A stretch of DNA of 64,000 nucleotides from assembly GCA_017384225.1 (NCBI GenBank), contig JAFNUD010000009.1, positions 1 to 64,000 of the forward strand, read 5' to 3'. This document shows, piece after piece, positions 27,156 through 36,670 of the stretch (position 1 is the stretch's first letter; each line of letters opens with the position of its first letter). A program made the position numbers and the translations under genes. The notes below the pieces were generated by a model. It searched no databases. It was given only the letters and a program-made list of their open reading frames with translations, and was not told the DNA's origin. This stretch comes from Paludibacteraceae bacterium. GTDB taxonomy: Bacteria > Bacteroidota > Bacteroidia > Bacteroidales > Paludibacteraceae.

Positions 27156-28874
27156 ATGCGGTTAATTCTATACATATTGCTATTTTTATTGTCTAGTGAA
27201 GCAATAGCCCAAGATAGTACCAAAACATCTATGGTCTTCCTGGAACATTCCGAAACGCTCTCTTTCGACGAGAAGCGCCTACCAGATGCGCAGATATTGC
27301 GTGGAAACGTACGCTTTCGACATGATTCGGTACTGCTGTACTGCGACTCTGCTTATTTTTTCGAAAGAGAAAACTCGTTACACGCTTTCGGAAACGTACA
27401 TATGGTGCAAGGTGACAGCCTAGAAGGCTTTAGCGACATCCTATACTACAATGGCAATGCAAAGTTGGCGCGCATGCGTAAGCGCGTAAAACTAGTTCAC
27501 CAAGAAACGACACTAACCACAGATAGTCTCAACTACGACCGCAAAAACAATATTGCCTACTATTTCTCTGGAGGTAAGATAATAGATAGCCTCAATACAC
27601 TTAACTCGCAATGGGGACAATATACTCCAGACAACCATCAGGCAATCTTTCGAGAGAAAGTACAATTGGTAAATCCCAAATTTATTCTAACAGCAGATAC
27701 ACTCGGGTACAATACAGCAACCTATCAGTCAGATTTAGTTGGTCCAACCAAGATTGTGTATGAAGAAGAAACGACCATTCTATCTACTAACGGCTGGTAC
27801 AATACCCAAAGCGAATTATCAATGCTATTAGATCGCTCACGCATCATTCATACCGATGGCATAACGCTAACTGGTGATACTATCTATTACGACAAAAACA
27901 ATGGTTATGGACGCATAGTCGGACACATCGAATCCACTGATTCTACTAACCACATAACTCTTTATGGCAATACGGGAGAGATATGGGAAACGAATAATCG
28001 CACCTATGTCACCGATAGCGCAATGATGATAGATTGGTCAGACTCCACCGCTTATACCTATATGCATGCAGATAGCCTATGGAGCGAAGAAATACCATAT
28101 CAAACATATTCGCTGAGTCCAAAAGATAGTATCATAGTAGATTCTATACGCACAACACAACAATTAGATACAATCTGGCATGACACAACATATCAACAGT
28201 TGAGAGCTTTTTACCACGTCCGAATCTATCGCAATGACCTACAAGCCGTCTGCGACTCTGCACACTACCACAGCAGAGACTCACTGCTGACATTATGTGG
28301 ACTACCAATATGCTGGAACGAAGATAATCAGTTATCGGCAGACTTGATACATATATATTTCAAAAACGATACCATCGATCGATTGCATGGAAGCAATAAT
28401 GCATTGACTATCAAGAGAGAGAGTATAGATGAGTTTACGCAAATGGCAGGCAAAGAAATGACTGCTTATATCAGCAACCAAGAAGTGTATTTAGTGGATG
28501 TACAAGGCAACGCAGAAACAATCTTTTATCCACGAGAAGATGATGGATCGTACATAGGAGTCAATCGCACCCAAAGTAGTTTTATCAAACTATATCTTAC
28601 CAATCGTCAAATAGACCATGTCGTTTTCACCACTGCTACCAGTGGTGTAATGATTCCTATAGATCAAATACTCCCCGAAGAGAAACAACTAAGTGGATTC
28701 TTTTGGGCGGAAGCAGAAAGACCTAAAAAACCAAAAGATATATTTCTACACCCCGAACGTACAAAACGCCCCGATAAAAATACCGTATCTGCGGTTGCAG
28801 ATGATGAAGAAACGGAAGACACTTCCACAAATAATAACAGAAAACAACGTAATAACACCAGCAACAAAAAATAA
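27156..28874 (+). CDS. OstA-like/LptA-domain outer-membrane biogenesis protein
   Basis: A 572-residue secreted protein (signal LLFLLSSEAIA-QD) with repeated beta-jelly-roll strands of the OstA/LptA type: LRGNVRFRHDSVLLYCDSAY, DTLGYNTATYQSDLVGPTKI and LTGDTIYYDKNNGYGRIVG. It lacks the LptD beta-barrel. The C-terminal 60 residues are charged and Asn-rich (DEETEDTSTNNN). Probably involved in lipopolysaccharide transport across the periplasm. It follows two SurA-like genes, a linkage expected for outer-membrane assembly. Confidence 0.85.
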   Translation: MRLILYILLFLLSSEAIAQDSTKTSMVFLEHSETLSFDEKRLPDAQILRGNVRFRHDSVLLYCDSAYFFERENSLHAFGNVHMVQGDSLEGFSDILYYNGNAKLARMRKRVKLVHQETTLTTDSLNYDRKNNIAYYFSGGKIIDSLNTLNSQWGQYTPDNHQAIFREKVQLVNPKFILTADTLGYNTATYQSDLVGPTKIVYEEETTILSTNGWYNTQSELSMLLDRSRIIHTDGITLTGDTIYYDKNNGYGRIVGHIESTDSTNHITLYGNTGEIWETNNRTYVTDSAMMIDWSDSTAYTYMHADSLWSEEIPYQTYSLSPKDSIIVDSIRTTQQLDTIWHDTTYQQLRAFYHVRIYRNDLQAVCDSAHYHSRDSLLTLCGLPICWNEDNQLSADLIHIYFKNDTIDRLHGSNNALTIKRESIDEFTQMAGKEMTAYISNQEVYLVDVQGNAETIFYPREDDGSYIGVNRTQSSFIKLYLTNRQIDHVVFTTATSGVMIPIDQILPEEKQLSGFFWAEAERPKKPKDIFLHPERTKRPDKNTVSAVADDEETEDTSTNNNRKQRNNTSNKK

Positions 28875-28878
28875 AACA

Positions 28879-29562
28879 ATGAAGAAAAGTATTTTATTTG
28901 CCATCTTACTATGCAACACACTACTTGCAATGGCAGAAAACCGTCAATTTATTGGACTACAATTGGGATTTACACAACCGATTACTCGACTAAACGAACC
29001 TGTACAGGGTCAAGAAACTGTTTTCAACTCTACTACCTATAACGGATTTAAAGTTGGATTGGTATATGACGCTACCATCGTAAAAGGATTTGGCTATAGT
29101 ATCGGTATCAATTATACGTTTGCACAAAATCACAACAAATGGGAAAAAAAAGGCGATTATGAATATCCTCGTAAGAAAACACAAAGTTTCTACCACCAAT
29201 TGGAAATCCCAGTAGATTGGCAATATAAATTTACCATCGCTAAAGACACATGGCTGATTCTTTATACAGGCCCTACTTTGCAATTCGGACTATCTTTTCG
29301 AGATAACATATATAACCAAAATGCATCTAACGAGACGATTACAAAAGATTCACAAAACAAATACGATAACTTAAAAGTTTTAAATGTCACTTGGGGTCTT
29401 GGTGCAGGTTTGCAGTACCAACGATATTTCGTGCGCGGAGGATATGATTTTGGTATTGTCAATCCATACAAAGAACAAATGTTTGCAGGGCACGACATCT
29501 ACACCCGTGGTCGCTTTGACCAATGGCAAATCAAATTGGGCATTTACCTTTGGGATAAATAA
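28879..29562 (+). CDS. Outer-membrane beta-barrel protein
   Basis: 227 residues from the ATG at 28879, which gives a signal peptide MKKSILFAILLCNTLLAMA then ENRQF. An in-frame ATG at 28693 lies deep inside the OstA-like gene and is unlikely. The body has alternating strands and glycines (FIGLQLGFTQPI, GFGYSIGINYTFAQ, YFVRGGYDFGIVNPY) and ends in aromatic/hydrophobic IKLGIYLWDK, as in small PorT-like OMP_b-brl barrels. Role unknown. It starts 4 bp after the OstA-like gene. Confidence 0.8.
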   Translation: MKKSILFAILLCNTLLAMAENRQFIGLQLGFTQPITRLNEPVQGQETVFNSTTYNGFKVGLVYDATIVKGFGYSIGINYTFAQNHNKWEKKGDYEYPRKKTQSFYHQLEIPVDWQYKFTIAKDTWLILYTGPTLQFGLSFRDNIYNQNASNETITKDSQNKYDNLKVLNVTWGLGAGLQYQRYFVRGGYDFGIVNPYKEQMFAGHDIYTRGRFDQWQIKLGIYLWDK

Positions 29563-29636
29563 TTCCGCAAACCTAACAACCAACAACAATGCTACAAACA
29601 ACTATGAATAGATAAATTATCGCAGAACAACTAACT

Positions 29637-31652
29637 ATGATTCCTAGAGAAACAATTGATCGAATTTTTTCAGCCGCACACATTGAAGATGTAGTTGGTG
29701 ATTATGTTTCACTTAAAAAACGAGGTGCAAACTTGATAGGACTATGTCCTTTTCACGACGAAAAAACAGGTTCTTTTACTGTCTCTCCCAGCAAAGGTAT
29801 CTACAAATGTTTTGGTTGTGGAAAAGCAGGTCACTCCGTAGGTTTCATCATGGAGATTGAGCAATGCTCGTATGTAGAAGCTATTCGCCTATTGGCAAAA
29901 AAATATCGTATCGAAATTGAAGAACGAGAACTCACTACCCAAGAAAAGCAAAAGCAAGACGACCGCGAATCTATGTTTGTCGTCAACGAATTTGCAAATA
30001 AGTGGTTTCAAGAACAATTATGGAACACACCCGAAGGTAGTGCCGTAGCCATGAGCTATCTACGACAACGAGGACTACGAGAGGATATTATCCGTAAGTT
30101 CCAAATAGGCTACTCTCCCGATAAGACCTCTCTATGGTCGGTTGCACAAAACAAGGGATTCCAAGAAAAATACCTACTGAATGATGCCAACAATGCACCA
30201 TATATAGGTACTGGCGTATGCGGTAAAAGCGAAAATGGAAAGCTCTACGACCGCTTCCGCGGACGCGTGATATTTCCTTTTCTATCCATTAGTGGAAAAG
30301 TGGTGGGATTCTCTGGTCGTTTGATGGTAAAAAACGACAAAGTTGGCAAGTATGTCAACTCGCCTACTTCGCTCATCTACGAGAAGCATAACGAACTCTT
30401 TGGACTCTATCAAGCCAAACAAGCCATATCCAAGAACAATAGTTGTTACCTCGTGGAAGGTCAGATGGATGTTATCCAACTCGTACAGTCGGGCATAGAG
30501 AACGTCGTCGCCTCTGGCGGTACTTCCCTTACCATCAACCAGATACGCCTCATACACCGTTTTACGGAGAATATCGTACTACTCTATGATGGTGATAAAG
30601 CCGGTATCAAAGCCGCTTTGCGCGGTATCGACATGATGCTCGAGGAGGGTATCAATGTGCGCGTCATACTATTGCCCGAGGGAGAAGACCCCGATAGTTT
30701 TGCAAAAGGCAGAAACGCTTCTGAACTGAAAGAGTTTTTAGAGAATAATCAACACGATTTTATCCAATTTAAGACTCAACTCCTGATGGAGGATGCACAA
30801 AACGACCCGTCAAAACGCTCGGAAATGATTTTGCAAATAGTTCAATCTATCGCTGTCATTCCTGATATTATCAAACGACAAGTATATATCAAAGATACGG
30901 CTTCATTGCTTACTATCCCAGAAGATGTGTTGATACGTAAAGTAAACGAGATTAGAAAAAATACATTTATCGAACGAAAAAAGAAAAAAGACAACGAATC
31001 TACACAATCGCTTACTACTGAAAATTCACCAACAAACTTATCAACAACTATTCCGATAGATACTACAAAACCACACACATTAACGCATAAGGAACGTAAT
31101 ATACTTAATCTATTGCAGGTGCTTATTCGCTATGGAGAAAAAATCATTTACCAAGCGGATAATGGATATACTATTTGTGCAGGTGAATACATCATACAAG
31201 AAATACGGCACGATAGCGTCGATATAGCCAATCCTATACATCAACGTATCATGGATGAGTTTATATCAAACTACCGTACAGAAGGATTCATTTCTTCTGT
31301 ATTCTTTCAACATCATCCCGAAGTTGCCATTAGTCAATTAGCCGTTGACTTAATAGCAGATAAATACCAACTTAGTCGAATCTATAGCAGAAAAAGTATT
31401 TCTGAAAATGTGGTTCAAGATATTCAGCAAGACGAGGTTGATATCTTGCCAGAATTGGTACAACGCTTACTCTTAGAACTTAAATATACCGTAGTAGATG
31501 AACGCATTGATGCTATGCAATCAATGCTTAAAGACGCTCAAAAACGCAATGACTGGGAACTCATCACTACTATCTTGGAGCAACAACCTCAACTCATGGA
31601 GATTCGACAACAACTTTGCCGAGCTCTTGGCAACCGCGTCATTGTCCGTTAA
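29637..31652 (+). CDS. dnaG: DNA primase
   Basis: Synthesises RNA primers at the replication fork, 671 residues. The N-terminal zinc ribbon ligands are C37, H40, C58 and C61 (LCPFHDE ... YKCFGCG). The RNA-polymerase core has RFRGRVIFPF. The TOPRIM domain has LVEGQMDVIQL and LLYDGDKAG, with EGEDPDSFAK after it. The C-terminal DnaB-interacting part is diverged and includes an acidic/basic linker near residues 440-480. Not in the classic rpsU-dnaG-rpoD macromolecular operon. Confidence 0.95.
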   Translation: MIPRETIDRIFSAAHIEDVVGDYVSLKKRGANLIGLCPFHDEKTGSFTVSPSKGIYKCFGCGKAGHSVGFIMEIEQCSYVEAIRLLAKKYRIEIEERELTTQEKQKQDDRESMFVVNEFANKWFQEQLWNTPEGSAVAMSYLRQRGLREDIIRKFQIGYSPDKTSLWSVAQNKGFQEKYLLNDANNAPYIGTGVCGKSENGKLYDRFRGRVIFPFLSISGKVVGFSGRLMVKNDKVGKYVNSPTSLIYEKHNELFGLYQAKQAISKNNSCYLVEGQMDVIQLVQSGIENVVASGGTSLTINQIRLIHRFTENIVLLYDGDKAGIKAALRGIDMMLEEGINVRVILLPEGEDPDSFAKGRNASELKEFLENNQHDFIQFKTQLLMEDAQNDPSKRSEMILQIVQSIAVIPDIIKRQVYIKDTASLLTIPEDVLIRKVNEIRKNTFIERKKKKDNESTQSLTTENSPTNLSTTIPIDTTKPHTLTHKERNILNLLQVLIRYGEKIIYQADNGYTICAGEYIIQEIRHDSVDIANPIHQRIMDEFISNYRTEGFISSVFFQHHPEVAISQLAVDLIADKYQLSRIYSRKSISENVVQDIQQDEVDILPELVQRLLLELKYTVVDERIDAMQSMLKDAQKRNDWELITTILEQQPQLMEIRQQLCRALGNRVIVR

Positions 31653-31679
31653 CTCACCATACTACACCACTATTACACT

Positions 31680-32438
31680 ATGCTCTTCGACTCTATCGTA
31701 TATGGCCCCATCCGATCACGCCGTTTAGGGGTATCATTGGGCATCAACTTGATGCCCACCACTGTTAAACTCTGTACATTCGACTGCGTTTACTGCGAGT
31801 GCGGATGGAATCAGCCTGTATTACACCCTGTTCTTCCTACCAGAGAAGAGGTTTACGCATCTTTGAATTTACAACTTTCCACTCTCCACTCTCAACTGAA
31901 TGTCATCACCTTCAGCGGTAACGGTGAACCCACTCTGCATCCCGATTTCTTGGGTATTATTCAGGACACCTGTGCCCTACGCAACCAATACTGTCCCAAC
32001 GCTAAGATTTCCGTTCTAAGCAATTCTACCCAACTCGGACGCCCTGACGTAATAGAGGCACTTCGCCTATGCGAAAATCGCATACTCAAGTTAGACTCTG
32101 CCATCGACGCCACCATGCAATTGATTGATAAACCCGTCAATCCGCGCCTCACTGTAGAGCAAATTGTACAATGGCTATCCCTCTTTAATGGCGATTTCAC
32201 ATTGCAAACTTGCTTCCTACGTGGCGAATATGAGGGACAAGTGATAGACAATACTACCCCTGAAGAATTAGCAGCTTGGTATAATATCATTGACCGCCTA
32301 CATCCAAAACAAGTGATGATCTACGTCATAGATCGTGCTACACCCCTCAAAACCCTATCTAAAGTGCCTGCGCCCGAAATGGAAGCAATCGCAGCTCCAC
32401 TCCATGCTAAAGGTATAGATGTAATTGTCTGCGCATGA
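31680..32438 (+). CDS. Radical SAM protein (COG0731-like)
   Basis: A 252-residue radical SAM enzyme. The [4Fe-4S] cluster motif is C-x3-C-x2-C at C32, C36 and C39 (LCTFDCVYC), after the family-typical YGPIRSRRLGVSLG. ITFSGNGEPTLHP is the GGE-like SAM-binding strand. The substrate is unknown; relatives include Tyw1-like and activase-like proteins. Residues about 63-74 (LNLQLSTLHSQL) are encoded by a short repeat resembling intergenic sequence in this genome. It starts 28 bp after dnaG. Confidence 0.82.
   Translation: MLFDSIVYGPIRSRRLGVSLGINLMPTTVKLCTFDCVYCECGWNQPVLHPVLPTREEVYASLNLQLSTLHSQLNVITFSGNGEPTLHPDFLGIIQDTCALRNQYCPNAKISVLSNSTQLGRPDVIEALRLCENRILKLDSAIDATMQLIDKPVNPRLTVEQIVQWLSLFNGDFTLQTCFLRGEYEGQVIDNTTPEELAAWYNIIDRLHPKQVMIYVIDRATPLKTLSKVPAPEMEAIAAPLHAKGIDVIVCA
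31866..31901 (+). repeat. ACTCTC-type repeat inside the radical SAM gene
   Basis: ACTTTCC, ACTCTCC, ACTCTCA, ACTGAAT: four heptamer-like units in a row, in frame. Similar strings occur between genes at 32439-32450 and 36646-36670. Confidence 0.5.
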
Positions 32439-32451
32439 CAACTCTCAGCGT

Positions 32452-33501
32452 ATGAAAATTCTAATTGCACCACTCAATTGGGGATTAGGTCACGCGACCC
32501 GTTGTATTCCCCTTATCTGCCAACACCTTGCTGCAGGCGATGAAGTGGTGCTCGGTGGCGATGGTGATAGTATAGCATTGCTTCGCCATAGATTTCCACA
32601 ACTGCGTATCATCGACCTACCATCTTTAGAATTGTGCTATACGCATAGCACTACCCAACGAGGATTCTACTTGCGCGCCATCCCTGCACTCATTCGATTC
32701 ACTATAGCTGACCACTACTATCTGAGTCAACTCTTAGCAAGAGAGCACTTCGATATGGTCATTTCCGATAATCGATTTGGATTCTTCTCACGCGATACGC
32801 ATAGCGTATATATGACCCACCAACTGTATGTGAAACTCCCCAAGCGATTAAAGATCTTCCAACCATTCGCGCGCGCGTTACACGCGTATATATATAAAAG
32901 GTACAACGAGGTATGGGTACCCGACTACAATCATCCTACCGACAATCTGGCTGGTGCATTAGCCCACGGCGGACGCTTCGACCAATATGCCCACTACATT
33001 GGTCCGCTCTCACGCTTCGCTATCAATAACCAATTGCCCATCGTCAATAACCCATCAACAACAATCAATAACCCATTACCCATTACCAACCTAGCCATCC
33101 TCTCTGGTCTCGAGCCACAGCGGACATTATTTGAAAAAGAATTAGTAGAACATTTTCGCCATACCGACACGCCCACACTCATCATCCGAGGCAAAATAGG
33201 CGGTCCTGCTACTGCTACACATATAGGTTCTGTCACCCTACTGCCATATATCAGCGATGATCAATTGCTCCCGCTTATGCAACAGGCAAAAAAAATAATC
33301 GTGCGTAGTGGCTACAGCACGATTATGGATTTAGCGGTATTGGGAATGCTGAACAAGGCAGAGTTTCATCCCACTCCAGGACAAAGCGAACAAGAATATT
33401 TAGCTCAAGTACTCATGCATCGCCTGAGCAGCTTTTCGACCATCTGCCATAGCGAGGATAACAGTTGCGCCACCACGAACAATATCGCCACCAGCAAATA
33501 G
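32452..33501 (+). CDS. Glycosyltransferase (GT28/GT1-like), with altered C-terminus
   Basis: A 349-residue GT-B-fold protein. The N-terminus ILIAPLNWGLGHATRCIPLI is typical of UDP-sugar transferases of the Glyco_trans_1_3 type. The donor-binding end has VRSGYSTIMDLAVLG and HPTPGQSEQEYLAQ. The ATG at 32452 is preferred over one at 32425 inside the upstream gene. Two oddities stand out. A 21-bp repeat encodes INNQLPI/VNNPSTT/INNPLPI at residues 191-211. The last 34 codons lie antisense to the NfnAB-like gene, so the normal C-terminus seems to be missing. Activity is uncertain. Confidence 0.72.
   Translation: MKILIAPLNWGLGHATRCIPLICQHLAAGDEVVLGGDGDSIALLRHRFPQLRIIDLPSLELCYTHSTTQRGFYLRAIPALIRFTIADHYYLSQLLAREHFDMVISDNRFGFFSRDTHSVYMTHQLYVKLPKRLKIFQPFARALHAYIYKRYNEVWVPDYNHPTDNLAGALAHGGRFDQYAHYIGPLSRFAINNQLPIVNNPSTTINNPLPITNLAILSGLEPQRTLFEKELVEHFRHTDTPTLIIRGKIGGPATATHIGSVTLLPYISDDQLLPLMQQAKKIIVRSGYSTIMDLAVLGMLNKAEFHPTPGQSEQEYLAQVLMHRLSSFSTICHSEDNSCATTNNIATSK
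33023..33086 (+). repeat. 21-bp tandem repeat inside the glycosyltransferase gene
   Basis: TCAATAAC begins at 33023, 33044 and 33065, exactly 21 bp apart, followed by CCAT/ATTACCCATT variants. It encodes three heptapeptides beginning INN or VNN. Similar CCATTGCCCATTGCC occurs at 34388-34402 in the next gene. Confidence 0.7.
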
Positions 33502-35694
33502 CATTGGCAATGATGACTGCATTTGTTCGTTTACCACGATAGTACCTTTCTTCGAAATTTCCAATCCCTCTACAGTAGATGGAATCAGCGGATTAGGGCT
33601 CACCCCCACACTCACGATGACCAAATCTACTGGCAATGTTACGGTCTTTCCTTCTACCACTACAGGACTACGGCGTCCTGATTCATCAGGTTCGCCCAAT
33701 GTCATCACTTGTAGTACGGCTTCCGCTACACGTCCTTGCTCGTTAGCGTGGTATTCTATCGGATTATGCAGAGTCATAAACTCTACTCCTTCTTCTTTAG
33801 CATGGCGTACTTCTTCTACACGTGCAGGCATCTCCTCTTCGCTGCGGCGATATACAATGACAGCGCGCTCTGCCCCCAATCGTTTGGCAGTGCGAACAGC
33901 ATCCATTGCCGTGTTGCCACCACCTACAACCATCACTATTTTAGCACGCAGCATAGGCGTATCATTATCGTTCGTAGCTGCTCCCATTAGGTTCACGCGC
34001 GTCAAATACTCATTGCACGACATCACACCATTGAGGTTCTCGCCAGGGATATTCATAAAACGAGGCAAACCTGCACCACTACCTACGAAGATACCCTCAA
34101 ATCCTTGTTCTTTTAGGTTATCTATGCTCAGTGTCTTGCCGATAATCGTATCACATTGGAAAGCCACTCCCAAACGGCGCAAACCATCTATCTCACGATC
34201 TACTACCTCATTGGGCAAACGAAATTCTGGAATACCATATCGCAATACACCACCCAACTTATGCAATGCTTCAAACACAGTTACTTGATACCCCAATTTA
34301 GCCATATCACCTGCAAAAGCTAGTCCTGCAGGACCACTACCCACTACGGCAATCTTCTTTCCATTTGCTGCTGCCTCAGAAAATAAGCCATTGCCCATTG
34401 CCTCTGTGCTATGATCCGCAACAAAGCGCTCCAGATAACCTATTGCTACAGGATCTTTGCCCATCTTTAGGTGGATACATTGTGCCTCGCATTGTTTTTC
34501 TTGTGGGCATACGCGTCCACATATCGCTGGCAACGTGCTACTCTCCTTAATCACCTCTGCAGCACCCTGTACATTACCCAACTCCAATTGCTTGATAAAT
34601 CCTGGAATATTGATATTCACAGGGCAACCTTTTACGCAAGTAGGATTCTTGCAATCCAAACATCGATGTGCCTCTGTGATGGCTTGCTCAAAGGTCAAAC
34701 CTTGATTCACTTCCTTATATAAGGATTGCACACGTTCCTCAGGAGAAATTTCTTGCATCTTCACACGTGGAATAGCCACTCTGTCCTTTGCTTTTCCTAT
34801 GAAGGGAGATACCTCTGCTTGTAGCGTTTCGTCTTTTATAGACTCTGCTTGAGCGGTTTGAGTATCGGAGTGAATGCTATGTTGATATTCTTCGTATGCC
34901 TCTTTTTCCTCTGTAGTGTACTGACGTAAGCGCGAGAGCATCTCGTCGAAATCCACTGCATGCGCATCAAATTCAGGTCCATCCACGCAGACAAATTTTG
35001 TCTTTCCGCCTACAGTGACACGGCACGCACCGCACATACCCGTTCCATCCACCATAATAGTATTCAAACTGGCTTCAGTAGGAACATCATATTTCTTCGT
35101 GGTCAATGCCACAAACTTCATCATAATTGCAGGACCAATAGTGATGCACTTATCCACCTTTTCACGTTGGATTACTTGCTCCACACCCATAGTCACTAAT
35201 CCCTTCTGACCCAATGAACCATCATCAGTCATGATAATCATCTCATCGGAGACTTCTGCCAACTGTTCGCGCAAAATCACGAGTTCTGCTGTGCGGGCTG
35301 CAAGCACTGTGATAACTCTATTCCCCGCCTGCTTGAGCGCACGCGCAATAGGCAACATCGGTGCAGCACCCACGCCACCACAAGCACAAACCACCGTACC
35401 AAACGACTTGATATCTGTAGCTTTTCCCAACGGACCAACCAAGGTAGCCACAGCGTCACCTGGCTCCAAAGCCAACAATTTTGTACTACTAACACCCATG
35501 CGTTGTACCACCAGAGTAATAGTGCCGTGTTCTATATCAGCATCAGCAATAGTCAGCGGCATACGCTCGCTGTGGTCATCCACTCGAACCATAACAAAAT
35601 GCCCCGCACGACGGCTACGAGCAATCAAAGGAGCTACTAGCACTAGCTCCGCAACATTCTCTGAAAAGAAACATTTAGAAATAATCTTGGACAT
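33400..35694 (-). CDS. NfnA/NfnB-like fused ferredoxin:NADP/glutamate-synthase-small-subunit flavoprotein
   Basis: A 764-residue fusion. Residues 1-270 form a ferredoxin-reductase/PyrK-like FAD and NAD domain with a [2Fe-2S] motif GTGMCGACRVTVGGKTKFVC. Residues about 310-764 match the GltB/GltD small-subunit family: CLDCKNPTCVKGCPVNINIP for [4Fe-4S] clusters, VVGSGPAGLAFAG for FAD, MVVGGGNTAMDA for NADP, and FAGGDIVRG near the end. Such fusions are often annotated as bifunctional dihydroorotate dehydrogenase B/glutamate synthase. The likely role is NADH/NADPH/ferredoxin electron transfer (NfnAB or SudAB type). Its 3' end overlaps the convergent glycosyltransferase gene by 102 bp. Confidence 0.85.
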   Translation of the reverse strand: MSKIISKCFFSENVAELVLVAPLIARSRRAGHFVMVRVDDHSERMPLTIADADIEHGTITLVVQRMGVSSTKLLALEPGDAVATLVGPLGKATDIKSFGTVVCACGGVGAAPMLPIARALKQAGNRVITVLAARTAELVILREQLAEVSDEMIIMTDDGSLGQKGLVTMGVEQVIQREKVDKCITIGPAIMMKFVALTTKKYDVPTEASLNTIMVDGTGMCGACRVTVGGKTKFVCVDGPEFDAHAVDFDEMLSRLRQYTTEEKEAYEEYQHSIHSDTQTAQAESIKDETLQAEVSPFIGKAKDRVAIPRVKMQEISPEERVQSLYKEVNQGLTFEQAITEAHRCLDCKNPTCVKGCPVNINIPGFIKQLELGNVQGAAEVIKESSTLPAICGRVCPQEKQCEAQCIHLKMGKDPVAIGYLERFVADHSTEAMGNGLFSEAAANGKKIAVVGSGPAGLAFAGDMAKLGYQVTVFEALHKLGGVLRYGIPEFRLPNEVVDREIDGLRRLGVAFQCDTIIGKTLSIDNLKEQGFEGIFVGSGAGLPRFMNIPGENLNGVMSCNEYLTRVNLMGAATNDNDTPMLRAKIVMVVGGGNTAMDAVRTAKRLGAERAVIVYRRSEEEMPARVEEVRHAKEEGVEFMTLHNPIEYHANEQGRVAEAVLQVMTLGEPDESGRRSPVVVEGKTVTLPVDLVIVSVGVSPNPLIPSTVEGLEISKKGTIVVNEQMQSSLPMLFAGGDIVRGGATVILAMADGRKAAQAMHEYLS

Positions 35695-35750
35695 AATGAC
35701 TAAGTTGTTTTATATGTGCCAATAGCCCATTGCCTAGAACCTATCGCTCC

Positions 35751-36629
35751 TTAAAAATACTTCACTTCTTCGCCCATAATGCTTGTCAACAGGTTGTTTG
35801 CCAATCTGCTTGCACCAAAGCGGAACGACTGATTATTGAGCCAATCCTCGCCCAAAATCTCTTTCACCAAAGTATAGTGTTGTACTGCCTCATCTGTAGT
35901 ACTTACACCTCCAGCTGGTTTGTAGCATACTTTTTGACCCGTTTTTGCATACCAATCTTTGATTGCATGACACATTACATATGTTGCTTCTGGCGTAGCG
36001 TTCACTGCCACTTTGCCAGTAGAGGTCTTGATAAAGTCAGCACCCGCTGCCATAGCTACGATAGATGCTTTGTAGATGTTCTCTGCTGTTTGCAGTACAC
36101 CTGTTTCTAAAATCACCTTCAAATGCGCATCACGGATAGCGGCTTTAATCTCAGAAATCTCATCGAACACATCTTGGTAGTTGCCCTCCAAAAATTTGCC
36201 AATAGAAATCACAATATCAATCTCCGTAGCACCTGCTTCTACAGCCAATGCTGCCTCTGCCACTTTCACCTCTATAAAGGTTTGTGATGCAGGGAAACCA
36301 CCTGCTACAGCAGCTATTCCGATAGGTTCAGTCAGCACCTCTCTAGCGGTCTCCACCAAGGCTGGATACACACACATGGCAGCCACGTTTGGTACACCTG
36401 GGAAGTGACCATCAAAGTCATTTACTTTTTGAGCCATATTGGCTACCTTCATGGTTGTGTCTTCACCATTGAGTGTGGTGAGATCAATCTGATGAAGACA
36501 TTGCATCCATACTTCACGAGTATTGTTTTCTTCCTTATGTTTTGCTAATATTTCAGCGGCATTCTTCTTCACCAATTCATCGGTGAGTGTGAAAGGATAT
36601 TCCGCAAAGAGTTTTTCAAACTTTTCCAT
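35751..36629 (-). CDS. deoC: Deoxyribose-phosphate aldolase
   Basis: Cleaves 2-deoxyribose-5-phosphate to glyceraldehyde-3-phosphate and acetaldehyde. The 292-residue form is the longer eukaryote-like type. The Schiff-base lysine lies in DFIKTSTGKVAVNAT; the proton-relay lysine in VCYKPAGGVST. VAMCVYPALVE and EIDIVISIGKFLEG are also typical. It sits in a minus-strand run pyrE-SRPBCC-psd-deoC-nfnAB with gaps under 60 bp. Confidence 0.95.
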   Translation of the reverse strand: MEKFEKLFAEYPFTLTDELVKKNAAEILAKHKEENNTREVWMQCLHQIDLTTLNGEDTTMKVANMAQKVNDFDGHFPGVPNVAAMCVYPALVETAREVLTEPIGIAAVAGGFPASQTFIEVKVAEAALAVEAGATEIDIVISIGKFLEGNYQDVFDEISEIKAAIRDAHLKVILETGVLQTAENIYKASIVAMAAGADFIKTSTGKVAVNATPEATYVMCHAIKDWYAKTGQKVCYKPAGGVSTTDEAVQHYTLVKEILGEDWLNNQSFRFGASRLANNLLTSIMGEEVKYF

Positions 36630-36645
36630 ATATTATAGCCTTTTT

Positions 36646-36670
36646 ACTTTACACTTTTAACTATCAACTA
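36646..36670. repeat. Intergenic ACTTTAACTATCAACT-type repeat
   Basis: ACTTTAC, ACTTTTA, ACTATCA, ACTA: heptamer-spaced units between psd and deoC. The pattern resembles the repeat within the radical SAM gene at 31866-31901. Confidence 0.45.
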
